NCBI RefSeq assembly: GCF_002803515.1
Contig: NZ_PHQX01000001.1
Location: 992,001-1,056,000, forward strand
Reading direction: 5' to 3'
Origin: Stenotrophomonas lactitubi
Lineage (GTDB): Bacteria > Pseudomonadota > Gammaproteobacteria > Xanthomonadales > Xanthomonadaceae
DNA length: 64,000 nt
In this document: one piece after another, positions 17,211-26,389 of the stretch
How the letters are laid out: every line of letters starts with the position of its first letter
Position numbering within the stretch: position 1 is the first letter of the stretch
Translations under genes and position numbers: made by a program
Notes under the pieces: generated by a model
Seen by the model: the letters and a program-made list of their open reading frames with translations, nothing else
The model's database searches: none
What the model was told of the DNA's origin: nothing

Positions 17211-17476
17211 GCGGTCGGGAAGTCGGCGATCTGTGCGGTCGGGATGGCCTCTTCGGCCAGCAGCACCGGAATACCGTCGTCGACGCGGAATACCTGCTTG
17301 CGGTCGCGGGTGACCAGGGCTTCGCGCAGTGGCTGCGCCAGCGGGTTGCCATCGGCGCGGTTGACGGAACCGGCGGCGATCGCCCGGTTGAGGGCTTCCA
17401 GGCCCTTGCCATCCAGCAGGGACAGGGGCTGGCGGGTATCGGGCGACACCAGCAGGTCGAGCAGCTTGCGATCCAT
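17207..17476 (-). CDS. Trm112/YcaR-like small protein lacking zinc cysteines
   Basis: 89 residues. The start MDRKLLDLLVSPDTRQPLSL and the end RVDDGIPVLLAEEA match the UPF0434/Trm112 family (YcaR). The usual CPxC zinc ligands are absent, because SPDT replaces CPVC and there is no later Cys pair. Family members are small activators or partners of methyltransferases; the role here is unknown. It is upstream of nadC with a four-base overlap and divergent from purE. Confidence 0.8.
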   Translation of the reverse strand: MDRKLLDLLVSPDTRQPLSLLDGKGLEALNRAIAAGSVNRADGNPLAQPLREALVTRDRKQVFRVDDGIPVLLAEEAIPTAQIADFPTA

Positions 17477-17534
17477 GGTTCTTCGTCTTGCGTGGAAGAT
17501 GGCTAGAATACGTCTTTAAGGCAGGTGACGGCCA

Positions 17535-18038
17535 ATGACCCCCAACCCGATCGCGCCGCTTGTCGGCATCGTCATGGGTTCCCGCTCCGACTGGGAAACC
17601 ATGCAGCACGCCGCCCAGAAGCTTGAAGCTCTGGGTGTTCCGTTCGAAGTGAAGGTGGTGTCCGCGCATCGGACGCCGGATGTGTTGTTCAGTTATGCCG
17701 AGCAGGCGGGTTCGCGCGGGCTGCGCGCGATCATTGCCGGCGCCGGCGGTGCCGCGCACCTGCCGGGCATGATCGCGGCCAAGACCGCGGTGCCGGTGCT
17801 GGGCGTGCCGGTGCAGTCCAAGGCCCTCAATGGCATGGATTCGCTGCTGTCGATCGTGCAGATGCCGGCCGGCATCCCGGTCGCCACCTTCGCCATCGGC
17901 AATGCCGGCGCCTCCAATGCCGCGCTGTTCGCCGCGGCGATGCTGGCCAGCGACCAGCCGGCGATCGGCCAGGCGCTCGATGCTTTCCGCGCGCGCCAGA
18001 CCGAAGACGTGATGGCCCACGACGATCCGCGCCAATGA
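17535..18038 (+). CDS. purE: N5-carboxyaminoimidazole ribonucleotide mutase
   Basis: 167 residues. The class I PurE signature [14 protein letters not shown], the catalytic SAHRTPD, and [11 protein letters not shown] are all present. It converts N5-CAIR to CAIR in purine synthesis. It is translationally coupled to purK (ATGA at 18035-18038). Confidence 0.96.
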   Translation: MTPNPIAPLVGIVMGSRSDWETMQHAAQKLEALGVPFEVKVVSAHRTPDVLFSYAEQAGSRGLRAIIAGAGGAAHLPGMIAAKTAVPVLGVPVQSKALNGMDSLLSIVQMPAGIPVATFAIGNAGASNAALFAAAMLASDQPAIGQALDAFRARQTEDVMAHDDPRQ

Positions 18039-19183
18039 GCCTGACCGTCGGCATCCTCGGCGGCGGTCAGCTCGCCCGCATGATGGTCCTGGCTGGTGCG
18101 CCGCTGGGACTGCGCTTCGAACTGTACGATCCGGCGGCCGATGCCTGCAGCGGCCCGCTGGCGCCGCTCACCGTCGGCGCATTCGATGATCGGCAGGCGC
18201 TGGCGGACTTCGCTGCCAAAGTCGATGTGGTGACTTTCGATTTCGAGAACGTGCCGGCTGATAGCGCGCAATGGCTGGCCGACCGCGTGCCGGTCTACCC
18301 GCCGCCGTCGGCGCTGGCCGTGGCCCAGGACCGGTTGAGCGAGAAGACCCTGTTCCAGCAGCTGGGTATCCCGCTGCCGGCGTTCGCCGATATCCGCAGC
18401 CGCGACGAACTGGCCGCCAAGGCCGCCGAATTCGGTCTGCCGTGCATCCTCAAGACCCGCCGCCTGGGCTACGACGGCAAGGGCCAGTTCCGCCTGCGCA
18501 GCGAAGCGGACATCGATGCGGCTTGGCAGGCGCTGGGTGCGCAGGTCGAGCGCACCGGCCTGATCCTCGAGGGCTTCGTCGCCTTCCAGCGCGAAGTCAG
18601 CGTGGTGGCCGTGCGCGGTCGCGATGGCAGCTTCCAGGCCTGGCCGGTCACCGGCAACTGGCATGTGGACGGTGTGCTTTCGGCCAGCGTGGCACCGGCG
18701 GTGCTGTCCGCTGCCGAGCACGAAGCGGCGATCGGCTATGCCCAGCGTGTCGCCGAGCACCTGCAGTACGTGGGTGTGTTCGCGTTGGAGCTGTTCTGCC
18801 GCGACGGTGAACTGCTGGCCAACGAGATGGCGCCGCGTGTGCACAACTCCGGTCACTGGACCATCGAAGGCAGCGAAACCTCGCAGTTCGAGAACCACCT
18901 GCGCGCGGTGCTCGGTCTGCCGCTGGGCAGTACCCGCATGCTTGGCCATGCCTGCATGCTGAACTGGCTGGGGGCGATGCCTGACCCGACGCCGGTGCTG
19001 CAGCAGGCCAGCGGCCATTGGCACGACTACGGCAAGGAATCGCGTGATGGCCGTAAGGTCGGTCACGCCACCCTGCGCGATGATGATGCCGGTGCACTGG
19101 CGGATGCGTTGGTGCAGGTTGGGCTGGAACTGGACCGTCAGGCCCAGGTGGCTCCAGCGGTGCACGCGCTGCGCAACGGCTGA
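18035..19183 (+). CDS. purK: N5-carboxyaminoimidazole ribonucleotide synthase
   Basis: 382 residues with an ATP-grasp architecture. The N-terminal [12 protein letters not shown] nucleotide-fold start, [27 protein letters not shown] and the metal-binding [20 protein letters not shown] are typical of PurK. It makes N5-CAIR from AIR, bicarbonate and ATP, feeding purE upstream. Confidence 0.96.
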   Translation: MSLTVGILGGGQLARMMVLAGAPLGLRFELYDPAADACSGPLAPLTVGAFDDRQALADFAAKVDVVTFDFENVPADSAQWLADRVPVYPPPSALAVAQDRLSEKTLFQQLGIPLPAFADIRSRDELAAKAAEFGLPCILKTRRLGYDGKGQFRLRSEADIDAAWQALGAQVERTGLILEGFVAFQREVSVVAVRGRDGSFQAWPVTGNWHVDGVLSASVAPAVLSAAEHEAAIGYAQRVAEHLQYVGVFALELFCRDGELLANEMAPRVHNSGHWTIEGSETSQFENHLRAVLGLPLGSTRMLGHACMLNWLGAMPDPTPVLQQASGHWHDYGKESRDGRKVGHATLRDDDAGALADALVQVGLELDRQAQVAPAVHALRNG

Positions 19184-19219
19184 TCAAACGGGGCCGGCCG
19201 GCGGACGCCGCTGATCCAG

Positions 19220-19341
19220 GTAGTGCCGGCCGCTGGCCGGCAATGCCCACCAAGGTGGGCAGCTACCAGAGCGGTGCCCACCAAGGTAGGCATCCACCAC
19301 GGCATGGCGTGATGCCGGTAGCGCCGGGCGATGCTCGTCCG
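19220..19341. repeat. cluster of SMAG-type palindromes downstream of purK
   Basis: GTAGTGCCGGCCGCTGGCCGGCA is at 19220-19243. A minus-headed copy (TGCCCACCAAGGTGGGCAGCTAC) is at 19244-19266, a degenerate copy (TGCCCACCAAGGTAGGCA) at about 19275-19293, and a GTAGCGCCGGGCGATGCTCG element at 19318-19340. They separate the convergent purK and sod genes. Confidence 0.75.
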
Positions 19342-19343
19342 TA

Positions 19344-19922
19344 TCAGCGCAGCTGGCTCTCGGCGAACTCCCAGTTCACCAGTTGCCAGAATGCTTCCAG
19401 ATAACGCGCACGATCATTCTGGTAGTCGGTGTAGTACGCGTGCTCCCAGACATCGCAGCACAGCAGTGGCGTGCTGTCGCCGGTGAGCGGCGTGCCCGCG
19501 TTGCGCGTCGCCTGCAGGCCGAGCTGCCCACCCGGGTGCTGTACCAGCCATACCCAGCCGGAGCCGAACAGGCCAAGCGCGGTCCGGTTGAACTCTTCGC
19601 GAAGACGCTGGCCGTCGCCGAACTGGCGTTTGACCAGTTCGCCCAGGCGGCCCTGCGGTTCGCCACCGCCACGCGGGCGCAGGCACTGCCAGTAGAAGCC
19701 GTGGTTCCAGGCCTGGGCAGCGGCATCGAACAGCGCGCCCTGGGCGTGGCGGACGATGTCCTCCAGCATGGCTTCTTCCCATTCGGTGCCGACGATGGCG
19801 GCATTGACCGCGTCGACGTAGGCGCGATGGTGGCGGCTGTGATGCAGTTCCACGGTCTGTGCCGACAGGTGCGGCTGCAGGGACGAGGGCAGGTAGGGCA
19901 GGGCGGGCAATTCGACGGGCAT
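19344..19922 (-). CDS. sodB: superoxide dismutase [Fe]
   Basis: 192 residues, the family length. Metal ligands by position are His27, His74 (AWNHGFYW), Asp157 and His161 (DVWEHAYY). The N-terminus (VELPALPYLPSSLQPHLSAQ) fits. The Gln preceding the His74 region is replaced by the ALFDAAAQAWNH pattern. Iron versus manganese cannot be decided from sequence alone; the SodB-like layout suggests iron. It dismutates superoxide in the cytoplasm. Confidence 0.9.
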   Translation of the reverse strand: MPVELPALPYLPSSLQPHLSAQTVELHHSRHHRAYVDAVNAAIVGTEWEEAMLEDIVRHAQGALFDAAAQAWNHGFYWQCLRPRGGGEPQGRLGELVKRQFGDGQRLREEFNRTALGLFGSGWVWLVQHPGGQLGLQATRNAGTPLTGDSTPLLCCDVWEHAYYTDYQNDRARYLEAFWQLVNWEFAESQLR

Positions 19923-20041
19923 GGACAGGTTCGTGGCCAGGGGGCGGCGGCAGCCGGTACCATCGGCTTACAATGGGGGCTACCGTGGGCAGTCTAGCCG
20001 ACCATCACGGTTGGTTTGTCCGGCGACGCAAGGAGTGAGGT

Positions 20042-20362
20042 GTGGCGGTAATGCAGCAAATCCAGGCCGAGGTGGATCGTTACCCGCTCGTGCTGTTCAT
20101 GAAGGGCACCCCGCAATACCCCATGTGCGGCTATTCCAGCCGCGCCGTGCAGGCCTTGATGGCCGCAGGCGCCGTGGCGCTGCGCACGGTCAATGTGCTG
20201 GAAGAGCCCGAGATCCGCGCCAACCTGCCGCGCTTCTCCAATCTGCCCACCTTCCCGCAGCTGTTCATCAACGGTGAGTTGATCGGCGGCTGTGACATCG
20301 TCATGGAACTGTTCGAAGCCGGCGAGCTCAAGCGCATCGTCGAAGAGGCTGCGCAGGGATGA
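20042..20362 (+). CDS. grxD: monothiol glutaredoxin (Grx4/GrxD type)
   Basis: 106 residues. The GTG at 20042 follows AGGAGTGAGG at about six bases, so it is preferred to the ATG at 20051. The active site is CGYS (Cys29) in KGTPQYPMCGYSS, a variant of CGFS. The glutathione-binding NLPTFPQLFINGELIGGCDI is intact. These proteins bridge [2Fe-2S] clusters with BolA partners and act in Fe-S trafficking. It overlaps the next gene by ATGA. Confidence 0.93.
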   Translation: MAVMQQIQAEVDRYPLVLFMKGTPQYPMCGYSSRAVQALMAAGAVALRTVNVLEEPEIRANLPRFSNLPTFPQLFINGELIGGCDIVMELFEAGELKRIVEEAAQG

Positions 20363-21156
20363 GCGCCTGGCCATCGACGTCACCGGCAGACGGGGCGCTC
20401 GATGGCCGCCCGTTGCAGGATCGCGTGGTGCTCGTTGCCGGCGCCGGTGGTGGGCTGGGGAGTGCCGCCGCTGTGGCTGCCGCCGAGGCGGGAGCGACCG
20501 TGGTCCTGCTGGGGCGCAAGCCACGACGGCTGGACCGGGTCTACGCCCAGGTGCAGGCGGTCGGGCCGGAACCCCTGTTGTACCCGTTGGACCTGGAAGG
20601 TGCAGGTCCTGACGACTATGCCGAACTGGCCCAGGCCGTGGCGCAGGAGCTGGGACGTCTTGATGGCCTGCTGGTCTGTGCAGCGCACTTTCCCGGCCTG
20701 ACCCCGTTCGAGCTGGCCGACCCGGCCAGTTTCGCCCGTGCCGTGCACGTCACCCTGACCGCTCCTGCCTGGCTGGCCCAGGCCTGCCTGCCGTTGCTGC
20801 GCCAGCGTGAAGACGCGGCACTGGTATTCACCGTGGATGCCCCTGAGCGGGTGGGGCAGGCGTACTGGGGCGGCTATGGCGCCGCCCAGCACGGTCTGCG
20901 CGGGCTGATCGGCAGCCTGCATGACGAGCTGGCCCGCAGCCCGGTGCGGGTAAGTGGCCTTTACCCCGGCCCCTTGCGTACTGCCCTGCGGGCGCGGGCC
21001 TATTCGATCGACCAGGACCCGGCCGCGCGTGGCCCGGAGGCTGCCGCTGCGGCGGCCGTGACCCTGTTGTCCCACGCTGGACAGGCGTGGCGGGGGCAGG
21101 TGTTCGATGCGGGCAATCCGCCATCGACGGGTGAAGACGTTCGTAAAGCGGAATGA
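20359..21156 (+). CDS. YciK-like SDR family protein with degenerate active site
   Basis: 265 residues. The Rossmann nucleotide motif reads AGAGGGLG, followed by VVLLGRKPRRLDRV (a Lys/Arg pattern favouring NADP). The layout follows YciK-type oxidoreductases. The catalytic tetrad is not conserved: YxxxK reads YGAAQ (Lys to Gln), and the Ser position lies in FTVDAPERVG without the usual SSS. It may bind a nucleotide without normal SDR catalysis. It is coupled to grxD by a four-base overlap. Confidence 0.82.
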   Translation: MSAWPSTSPADGALDGRPLQDRVVLVAGAGGGLGSAAAVAAAEAGATVVLLGRKPRRLDRVYAQVQAVGPEPLLYPLDLEGAGPDDYAELAQAVAQELGRLDGLLVCAAHFPGLTPFELADPASFARAVHVTLTAPAWLAQACLPLLRQREDAALVFTVDAPERVGQAYWGGYGAAQHGLRGLIGSLHDELARSPVRVSGLYPGPLRTALRARAYSIDQDPAARGPEAAAAAAVTLLSHAGQAWRGQVFDAGNPPSTGEDVRKAE

Positions 21157-21211
21157 AGATCCCGTCACGATAGCGTTGCGATCCGGTGCCGTTTGTCGCA
21201 CAACCGTCACA

Positions 21212-21239
21212 TTGAAAGCGTAGCGTGTTAATCTAGTGT
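21212..21239 (+). promoter_or_regulatory. candidate promoter of the Oar-like receptor
   Basis: TTGAAA at 21212 and TAGTGT at 21234, with a 16-bp spacer, lie in the 207-bp gap before the receptor ATG. The -10 match is weak and a long 5' leader would result. Confidence 0.3.
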
Positions 21240-21363
21240 TAACCGTTGCGGCAGCTGCCGTTCACGGTAGGGAACCCCAGATAAATGTCCGAACAGCCGC
21301 CCGCAAGGCTGCTTGGATGCGCTTTTTTCCGCCATCGCCAACTCGCATCGAGGCTACCGAACA

Positions 21364-24300
21364 ATGACTCACCCATTCCGGATGTCCAAGCTCACCCTTG
21401 GTCTCGTGGCTGCGCTCGCCGCCGCTCCCGCCTTCGCCCAGAGCACCTCTGCCGGTGTCGGCGGCCAGGTCGTGTCCCGCGCCGGCCAGCCCGTCGCCGG
21501 TGCTGAAGTCACCATCACCCACACCGAGTCGGGCACCGTTTCGCGTGCCACCACCGATGCGGCGGGTCGTTACAACGCGCGCGGCCTGCGCGTGGGCGGT
21601 CCGTACTCGATCACCATCACCAAGCCGGGTGAAGGCACCAAGACCGAAGATGGCGTCTACCTGGGCGTGAACCAGACCGGCACCATCAACGCCACCTTGG
21701 CCGGCGACCTCGCCGCGACCAACCTGGACACCGTGCAGGTCACCGCTGTCGGCGGCGGCTCGGAAGTGTTCAGCGCCACCAAGATGGGTTCGGGCACCAA
21801 CATCAGCCAGCAGCAGATCGAAGTTGCGCCGTCCATCGGCGGCAACATCCAGGATCTGATGCGTCTGGATCCGCGCGTGACCTTTATCGATCGCGCCTCG
21901 GGCTCGATCTCGGCCGGCGGCCAGAACCCGCGCTTCAACTCGATCAGCATCGACGGCGTTTCGGCCAGCGATACCTTCGGCCTGGAAGGCAACAACATGC
22001 CGACCCGCCGCCAGCCGGTCGCGATGGAAGCCATCGAAGCGCTGGACATCAACCTGTCCAACTACGACGTCAGCATCGCTGCCGCTGCCGGCGCCACCGT
22101 CAACGCGGTGACCAAGTCGGGTACCAATGAATTCCACGGTTCGGTGTACGGCACCTACCGTGACGGCGACTGGTTCGGTGACAACCCGGAAGGCCAGCCG
22201 TTCAAGGGCTTCACCAAGGAAGAAACCTACGGCATGACCTTGGGCGGTCCGATTATCAAGGACAAGCTGTTCTTCTTCGCCAACTACGAAAAGTTCAAGC
22301 AGGCCGCGCCGGGCGCCGACCTGAGCGGAACCGCGCTGGGTAAGGCCAATGCGCAGTTCACCATGGCCGACGTGACCCGCGCGCAGCAGATCGCGCAGGG
22401 CTACGGCATCAACGCCGGTGGCCTGGAAAGCAACGGCGACACGGAGATGGAAGAGTACGCGCTGAAGCTGGACTGGAACATCAGCGAAAACCACCGTGCC
22501 AACATCCGTTACAGCAAGATCGACCAGAGCAAGCTGCGCATCAACGGCATGACCACCAGCTCTGCCTCGCTGAGCTCGTACTGGTACCAGCATGACAAGA
22601 CCAACGAGAGCTACGTCGCCCAGCTGTTCAGCGACTGGACCTCGAACTTCTCGACCGAACTGAAGGCCTCGTACCGCGAGTACTCGGCGATCCGCAACGT
22701 GTCCACCGATGCGCCGAGCATCCGCATCTTCTTCGGCGGCAACCAGGGTTCGCCGTCGGGTGACTCGCTGTACCTGGGTACCGAAGTCAACTCGCAGAAC
22801 AACATCCTGGAAACCAAGGCGTGGAACTACTACGCCGCCGGTACATGGACCCTGGGCAACCACGATGTCAAGTTCGGTGCGTCGTACGACACCAACGACA
22901 TCTACAACTACTTCGGCGCCAACTCGTGGGGTGCCTACACCTTCTACGGTCTGGACAACTTCGCCGCTGGCCGCTGGAGCAGCTACAACTACAATCCGGA
23001 GCGTACCCCGGGCTCGATTCCGGCTGACTACAAGTTCAGCAACCTGGCCCTGTTCGTGCAGGACACCTGGTATGTCAACAACAATCTGACCCTGACCCTG
23101 GGCGTGCGTGGCGACCGTGCTGACACCAGTCCGGCCCCAGCCTACAACGCTGCGGCGTCGACGTTCTTCGGTCGCAACAACAGCGATGTGCTGAGCAACA
23201 AGTTCCTGATCCAGCCGCGCTTCGGTTTCAACTACACCTTCGACAGCGAGCGCCCGACCCAGCTGCGCGGTGGCGTGGGCCTGTTCCAGGGTGATGCCCC
23301 GCAGGTGTGGCTGAGCAACAGCTATTCGGCGACCGGCTTCAACAATTCGGTCTACGCTTACACCTCCAACAACCCGGCGCTGCCGTTCAACCCGAACAAG
23401 GACAGCCAGCCGGTCCCGACCACCCCGGGCTCGAATCGTCAGAACGTCAACTTCGTCGGCAGCGACTTCAACATGCCGTCGGTGTACAAGGCCAACCTGG
23501 CCTTCGACCATGAGACCCCGTGGTACGGCATCGTGGCTTCGGCCGAGCTGCTGGTCACCAAGGTGAAGGACGCGCTGTACTACAAGAACCTGAACCTGGG
23601 TCCGGTGCAGCAGCTGGGTCCGGACGGCCGTGCGCTCTACTACGCAGCGGCACGCAACGGCAACCTCTGGACCAATAACGACGCACGCGCCGGGCGTAAT
23701 GGTGCCTACGACTCGGTGTACGAAATCGCCAACACCGACAAGGGCCGTACCTCGCAGTTCACCGTGTCGTTGAGCAAGCCGTGGTCGGAAGCCAGCGACT
23801 GGTCCTGGAACATCGGCTACACCTACACCGACGCCACCGAAGTGGGCTCGCTGACCAGCTCCACCGCCAGCTCGGGCTGGGGCTACCAGTACGCCTTCAA
23901 CGCCAACAGCGAAACCGAGAACACCTCGCGCTACGAGATCCGCGACCGCCTGTCGGGCTCGCTGAACTGGAAGCACAAGTTCTTCGGCGACTACGAAACC
24001 AAGGTGGGCCTGGTGTACGAAGGCCGTAGCGGCCGTCCGTACAGCTACGTCTACGTCAACGACGCCAACGGCGACAGCCGTAGTGCGAACGACCTGTTCT
24101 ACGTGCCGAACCGGGGCGATGTGCTGTTCGGTGACATCAACAAGGACACCGGTCGGTTCACCGCCAACCCGGAAATGGAGAAGTCGTTCTACGAGTGGCT
24201 GGCCGCCAACCCGCAGCTGGCCAAGTATGCGGGTAGCTACGCTCCGGCCAACCAGTTCCGTACCGGCTGGATCAACACCTTCGACATCCGTATCAGCCAG

Positions 24301-24573
24301 CAGCTGCCGGGCTTCATGAAGGGTCACAAGTCGGAAGTGTGGCTGGACATCCAGAACGTCGGCAACATGCTGAACAAGAAGTGGGGCAACATCTACGACT
24401 ACGGCTTCTTTGCCGATGCGCGTGTGGCCACCCTGCAGGGCATGAAGGACGGCAAGTACGTGTACAACTTCCGCGGCGCTGACCTGCCGGCGGTGGCAAA
24501 CAATGACGCAGACGGCTTTGATGTCGGTGTGTCGCAGTGGTCGCTGCAGCTGGGCTTCCGCTACCAGTTCTGA
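21364..24573 (+). CDS. Oar-like TonB-dependent outer-membrane receptor
   Basis: 1069 residues. The signal peptide ends at APAFAQ (about residue 26). A carboxypeptidase-regulatory-like beta domain (about 28-110: GQVVSRAGQPVAGAEVTITH) is followed by the plug and a large beta-barrel rich in Tyr/Asn/aromatic alternation, ending in Phe (LQLGFRYQF). This layout matches the Oar/OmpA-related TBDRs common in Xanthomonadaceae. Ligand unknown (peptides, glycans or siderophores are known for relatives). It is monocistronic, with a strong intrinsic terminator downstream. The codon usage is strongly biased, suggesting high expression. Confidence 0.9.
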   Translation: MTHPFRMSKLTLGLVAALAAAPAFAQSTSAGVGGQVVSRAGQPVAGAEVTITHTESGTVSRATTDAAGRYNARGLRVGGPYSITITKPGEGTKTEDGVYLGVNQTGTINATLAGDLAATNLDTVQVTAVGGGSEVFSATKMGSGTNISQQQIEVAPSIGGNIQDLMRLDPRVTFIDRASGSISAGGQNPRFNSISIDGVSASDTFGLEGNNMPTRRQPVAMEAIEALDINLSNYDVSIAAAAGATVNAVTKSGTNEFHGSVYGTYRDGDWFGDNPEGQPFKGFTKEETYGMTLGGPIIKDKLFFFANYEKFKQAAPGADLSGTALGKANAQFTMADVTRAQQIAQGYGINAGGLESNGDTEMEEYALKLDWNISENHRANIRYSKIDQSKLRINGMTTSSASLSSYWYQHDKTNESYVAQLFSDWTSNFSTELKASYREYSAIRNVSTDAPSIRIFFGGNQGSPSGDSLYLGTEVNSQNNILETKAWNYYAAGTWTLGNHDVKFGASYDTNDIYNYFGANSWGAYTFYGLDNFAAGRWSSYNYNPERTPGSIPADYKFSNLALFVQDTWYVNNNLTLTLGVRGDRADTSPAPAYNAAASTFFGRNNSDVLSNKFLIQPRFGFNYTFDSERPTQLRGGVGLFQGDAPQVWLSNSYSATGFNNSVYAYTSNNPALPFNPNKDSQPVPTTPGSNRQNVNFVGSDFNMPSVYKANLAFDHETPWYGIVASAELLVTKVKDALYYKNLNLGPVQQLGPDGRALYYAAARNGNLWTNNDARAGRNGAYDSVYEIANTDKGRTSQFTVSLSKPWSEASDWSWNIGYTYTDATEVGSLTSSTASSGWGYQYAFNANSETENTSRYEIRDRLSGSLNWKHKFFGDYETKVGLVYEGRSGRPYSYVYVNDANGDSRSANDLFYVPNRGDVLFGDINKDTGRFTANPEMEKSFYEWLAANPQLAKYAGSYAPANQFRTGWINTFDIRISQQLPGFMKGHKSEVWLDIQNVGNMLNKKWGNIYDYGFFADARVATLQGMKDGKYVYNFRGADLPAVANNDADGFDVGVSQWSLQLGFRYQF

Positions 24574-24598
24574 TGAACTGACGTAGCAACAGCTGTGC

Positions 24599-24634
24599 AC
24601 GGAAACGGCCGGGGAAACCCGGCCGTTTTCCGTT
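24599..24634 (+). terminator. intrinsic terminator of the Oar-like receptor gene
   Basis: A long GC-rich hairpin (ACGGAAACGGCCGGG / CCCGGCCGTTTTCCGT) begins 26 bases after the receptor stop codon. Its T-run lies within the 3' arm. Confidence 0.8.
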
Positions 24635-24745
24635 CAGGCGAAAGTCCTTGCGGGGGTGCCTGCATCGGCGTAGCATCCAGACACGTGCGCGGCGCAGATG
24701 CCGCCGAAGCGGTCCCGAAGCGGCGAACGCGGGACGCACCTATCC

Positions 24746-24777
24746 AACGGTCGGGCTTCCCGGCCGTTTTGCTTTTT
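24746..24777 (+). terminator. terminator-like hairpin in the ppnN leader
   Basis: The stem AACGGTCGGG / CCCGGCCGTT with a 3-base loop is followed by TTGCTTTTT. It ends 45 bases before the ppnN start codon. It could end a short leader RNA, attenuate ppnN, or be a second terminator for readthrough from upstream. The intervening about 110 bases (24638-24745) hold no gene I can support. Confidence 0.55.
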
Positions 24778-24821
24778 AAGGGGGCGGCAGTACAGTCGGA
24801 CACCTTAAAGGAAGCAGAAAA

Positions 24822-26216
24822 GTGGATATGACAACGAACGAAAAGGCAGCGCGGACGCTGCCGGTGCAGGACGCGCGGATCTACCCGCGTGGTGGCCTGG
24901 ATGTGCTGTCGCGGGCTGAGGTTGCGCGCTTGCGCGATGCCTCCGGCGGCGGCATGCACGAGCTGCTGCGCCGCTGCGCGCTGGCCGTGCTGACCAGTGG
25001 CAGTGCTTCCGATGATCCGCGCGCGGCGCGCGATCTCTATCCCGACTTCGACATCCAGGTGGCGCAGCAGGATCGCGGCGTGCGCATCGACCTGGCCAAT
25101 GCGCCGGCGATGGCGTTCGTCGATGGCGAAATCATCCGCGGTGTCGCCGAACTGTTGTTTGCGGTGGTCCGCGACCTGGCCTACATGGCCATCGAGATGG
25201 GCCCGGCCTACGCGGCCGAGCTGGAGTCGTCCGAGGGCATCACCAATGCGGTGTTCGGACTGCTGCGCAACGCGCGCATCCTCAACCCGGGTGACCCGAA
25301 TCTGGTGGTCTGCTGGGGCGGCCACTCGATCTCGCGCGACGAGTACCTGTACACCAAGCAGGTCGGTTACGAGCTGGGCCTGCGCGGCCTGGACATCTGC
25401 ACCGGCTGCGGCCCGGGCGCGATGAAGGGCCCGATGAAGGGCGCCACCATCGCCCATGCCAAGCAGCGCCGGACGGTGACGCGCTACATCGGCCTGACCG
25501 AGCCGGGCATCATCGCCGCCGAGTCGCCGAACCCGATCGTCAACCACCTGGTGATCATGCCGGACATCGAGAAGCGCCTTGAGGCCTTCGTCCGCATCGG
25601 CCACGGCATCATCGTGTTCGCCGGTGGCGTGGGTACCGCCGAGGAGATCCTGTACCTGCTCGGCATCCTGCTGCGCGAGGAGAACAAGGATCTGCCGTTC
25701 CCGCTGATCCTGACCGGCCCGACCGTGGCCGCGCCGTACTTCGAGCAGATCGACCGCTTCATCCGCCTGACCCTGGGCGACGCCGCGGCCGAGCGCTACG
25801 AAATCGTCATCGGCGATCCGGTGGCGGTAGCCAAGAAAATGTCGGCCGGCATCAAGCGCGTGCGTGAGCATCGCTTGGCACAGAAGGATTCGTTCTTCTT
25901 CAACTGGTCCATCGAGATTCCGTGGGAATACCAGCAGCCGTTCGTGCCGACCCACGAAGCGATGGCGGCGCTGGACCTGCACCACGGCCGTGCACCGCAC
26001 GCGCTGGCAGCCGACCTGCGCCGGGCCTTCTCGGGCATCGTCGCCGGCAACGTGAAGGAAGACGGCATGCGCCGCATCGAGGAGTTCGGGCCGTTCCAGA
26101 TCCATGGCGACCCCGACATGATGCAGGCCCTGGACGCGCTGCTGCGTGCCTTCGTCGAGCAGCGCCGGATGAAGATCTCCGGCGAGTACCAGCCCTGCTA
26201 CCAGGTGCTGGCGTAA
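24822..26216 (+). CDS. ppnN: nucleotide 5'-monophosphate nucleosidase PpnN (YgdH)
   Basis: 464 residues. The GTG at 24822 has AGGAAG seven bases upstream; an ATG at 24828 is the alternative. The LOG-like core shows CWGGHSISRDEYLYTKQVGY, CTGCGPGAMKGPMKGA and the phosphoribohydrolase motif GGVGTAEEI. PpnN-type flanking domains lie on both sides. The enzyme cleaves purine (and other) nucleoside monophosphates to base and ribose 5-phosphate and is stimulated by (p)ppGpp in E. coli. Confidence 0.92.
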   Translation: MDMTTNEKAARTLPVQDARIYPRGGLDVLSRAEVARLRDASGGGMHELLRRCALAVLTSGSASDDPRAARDLYPDFDIQVAQQDRGVRIDLANAPAMAFVDGEIIRGVAELLFAVVRDLAYMAIEMGPAYAAELESSEGITNAVFGLLRNARILNPGDPNLVVCWGGHSISRDEYLYTKQVGYELGLRGLDICTGCGPGAMKGPMKGATIAHAKQRRTVTRYIGLTEPGIIAAESPNPIVNHLVIMPDIEKRLEAFVRIGHGIIVFAGGVGTAEEILYLLGILLREENKDLPFPLILTGPTVAAPYFEQIDRFIRLTLGDAAAERYEIVIGDPVAVAKKMSAGIKRVREHRLAQKDSFFFNWSIEIPWEYQQPFVPTHEAMAALDLHHGRAPHALAADLRRAFSGIVAGNVKEDGMRRIEEFGPFQIHGDPDMMQALDALLRAFVEQRRMKISGEYQPCYQVLA

Positions 26217-26389
26217 GCCAGGCGAGGGCAGCTGGACGGCGCGGCGGGGACCGCGCCGGACCGGCCGGGGCAGGGCGGGTCGTCAAGCCTTTGACGCCCG
26301 TCGCCCGGATCTGACCGTTCATCCTGCCGCCGCTTGCCGGCGGCAGGCCGGTGCGCCATCGTGGCCACCAACACGCTGGGGAGCGTCCA

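Noticed and set aside
21262..24600. 1112-codon open frame antisense to the Oar-like receptor
   Set aside because: It is a shadow of strong GC-skewed codon use in the receptor gene; the sense frame has clear family features and a terminator.
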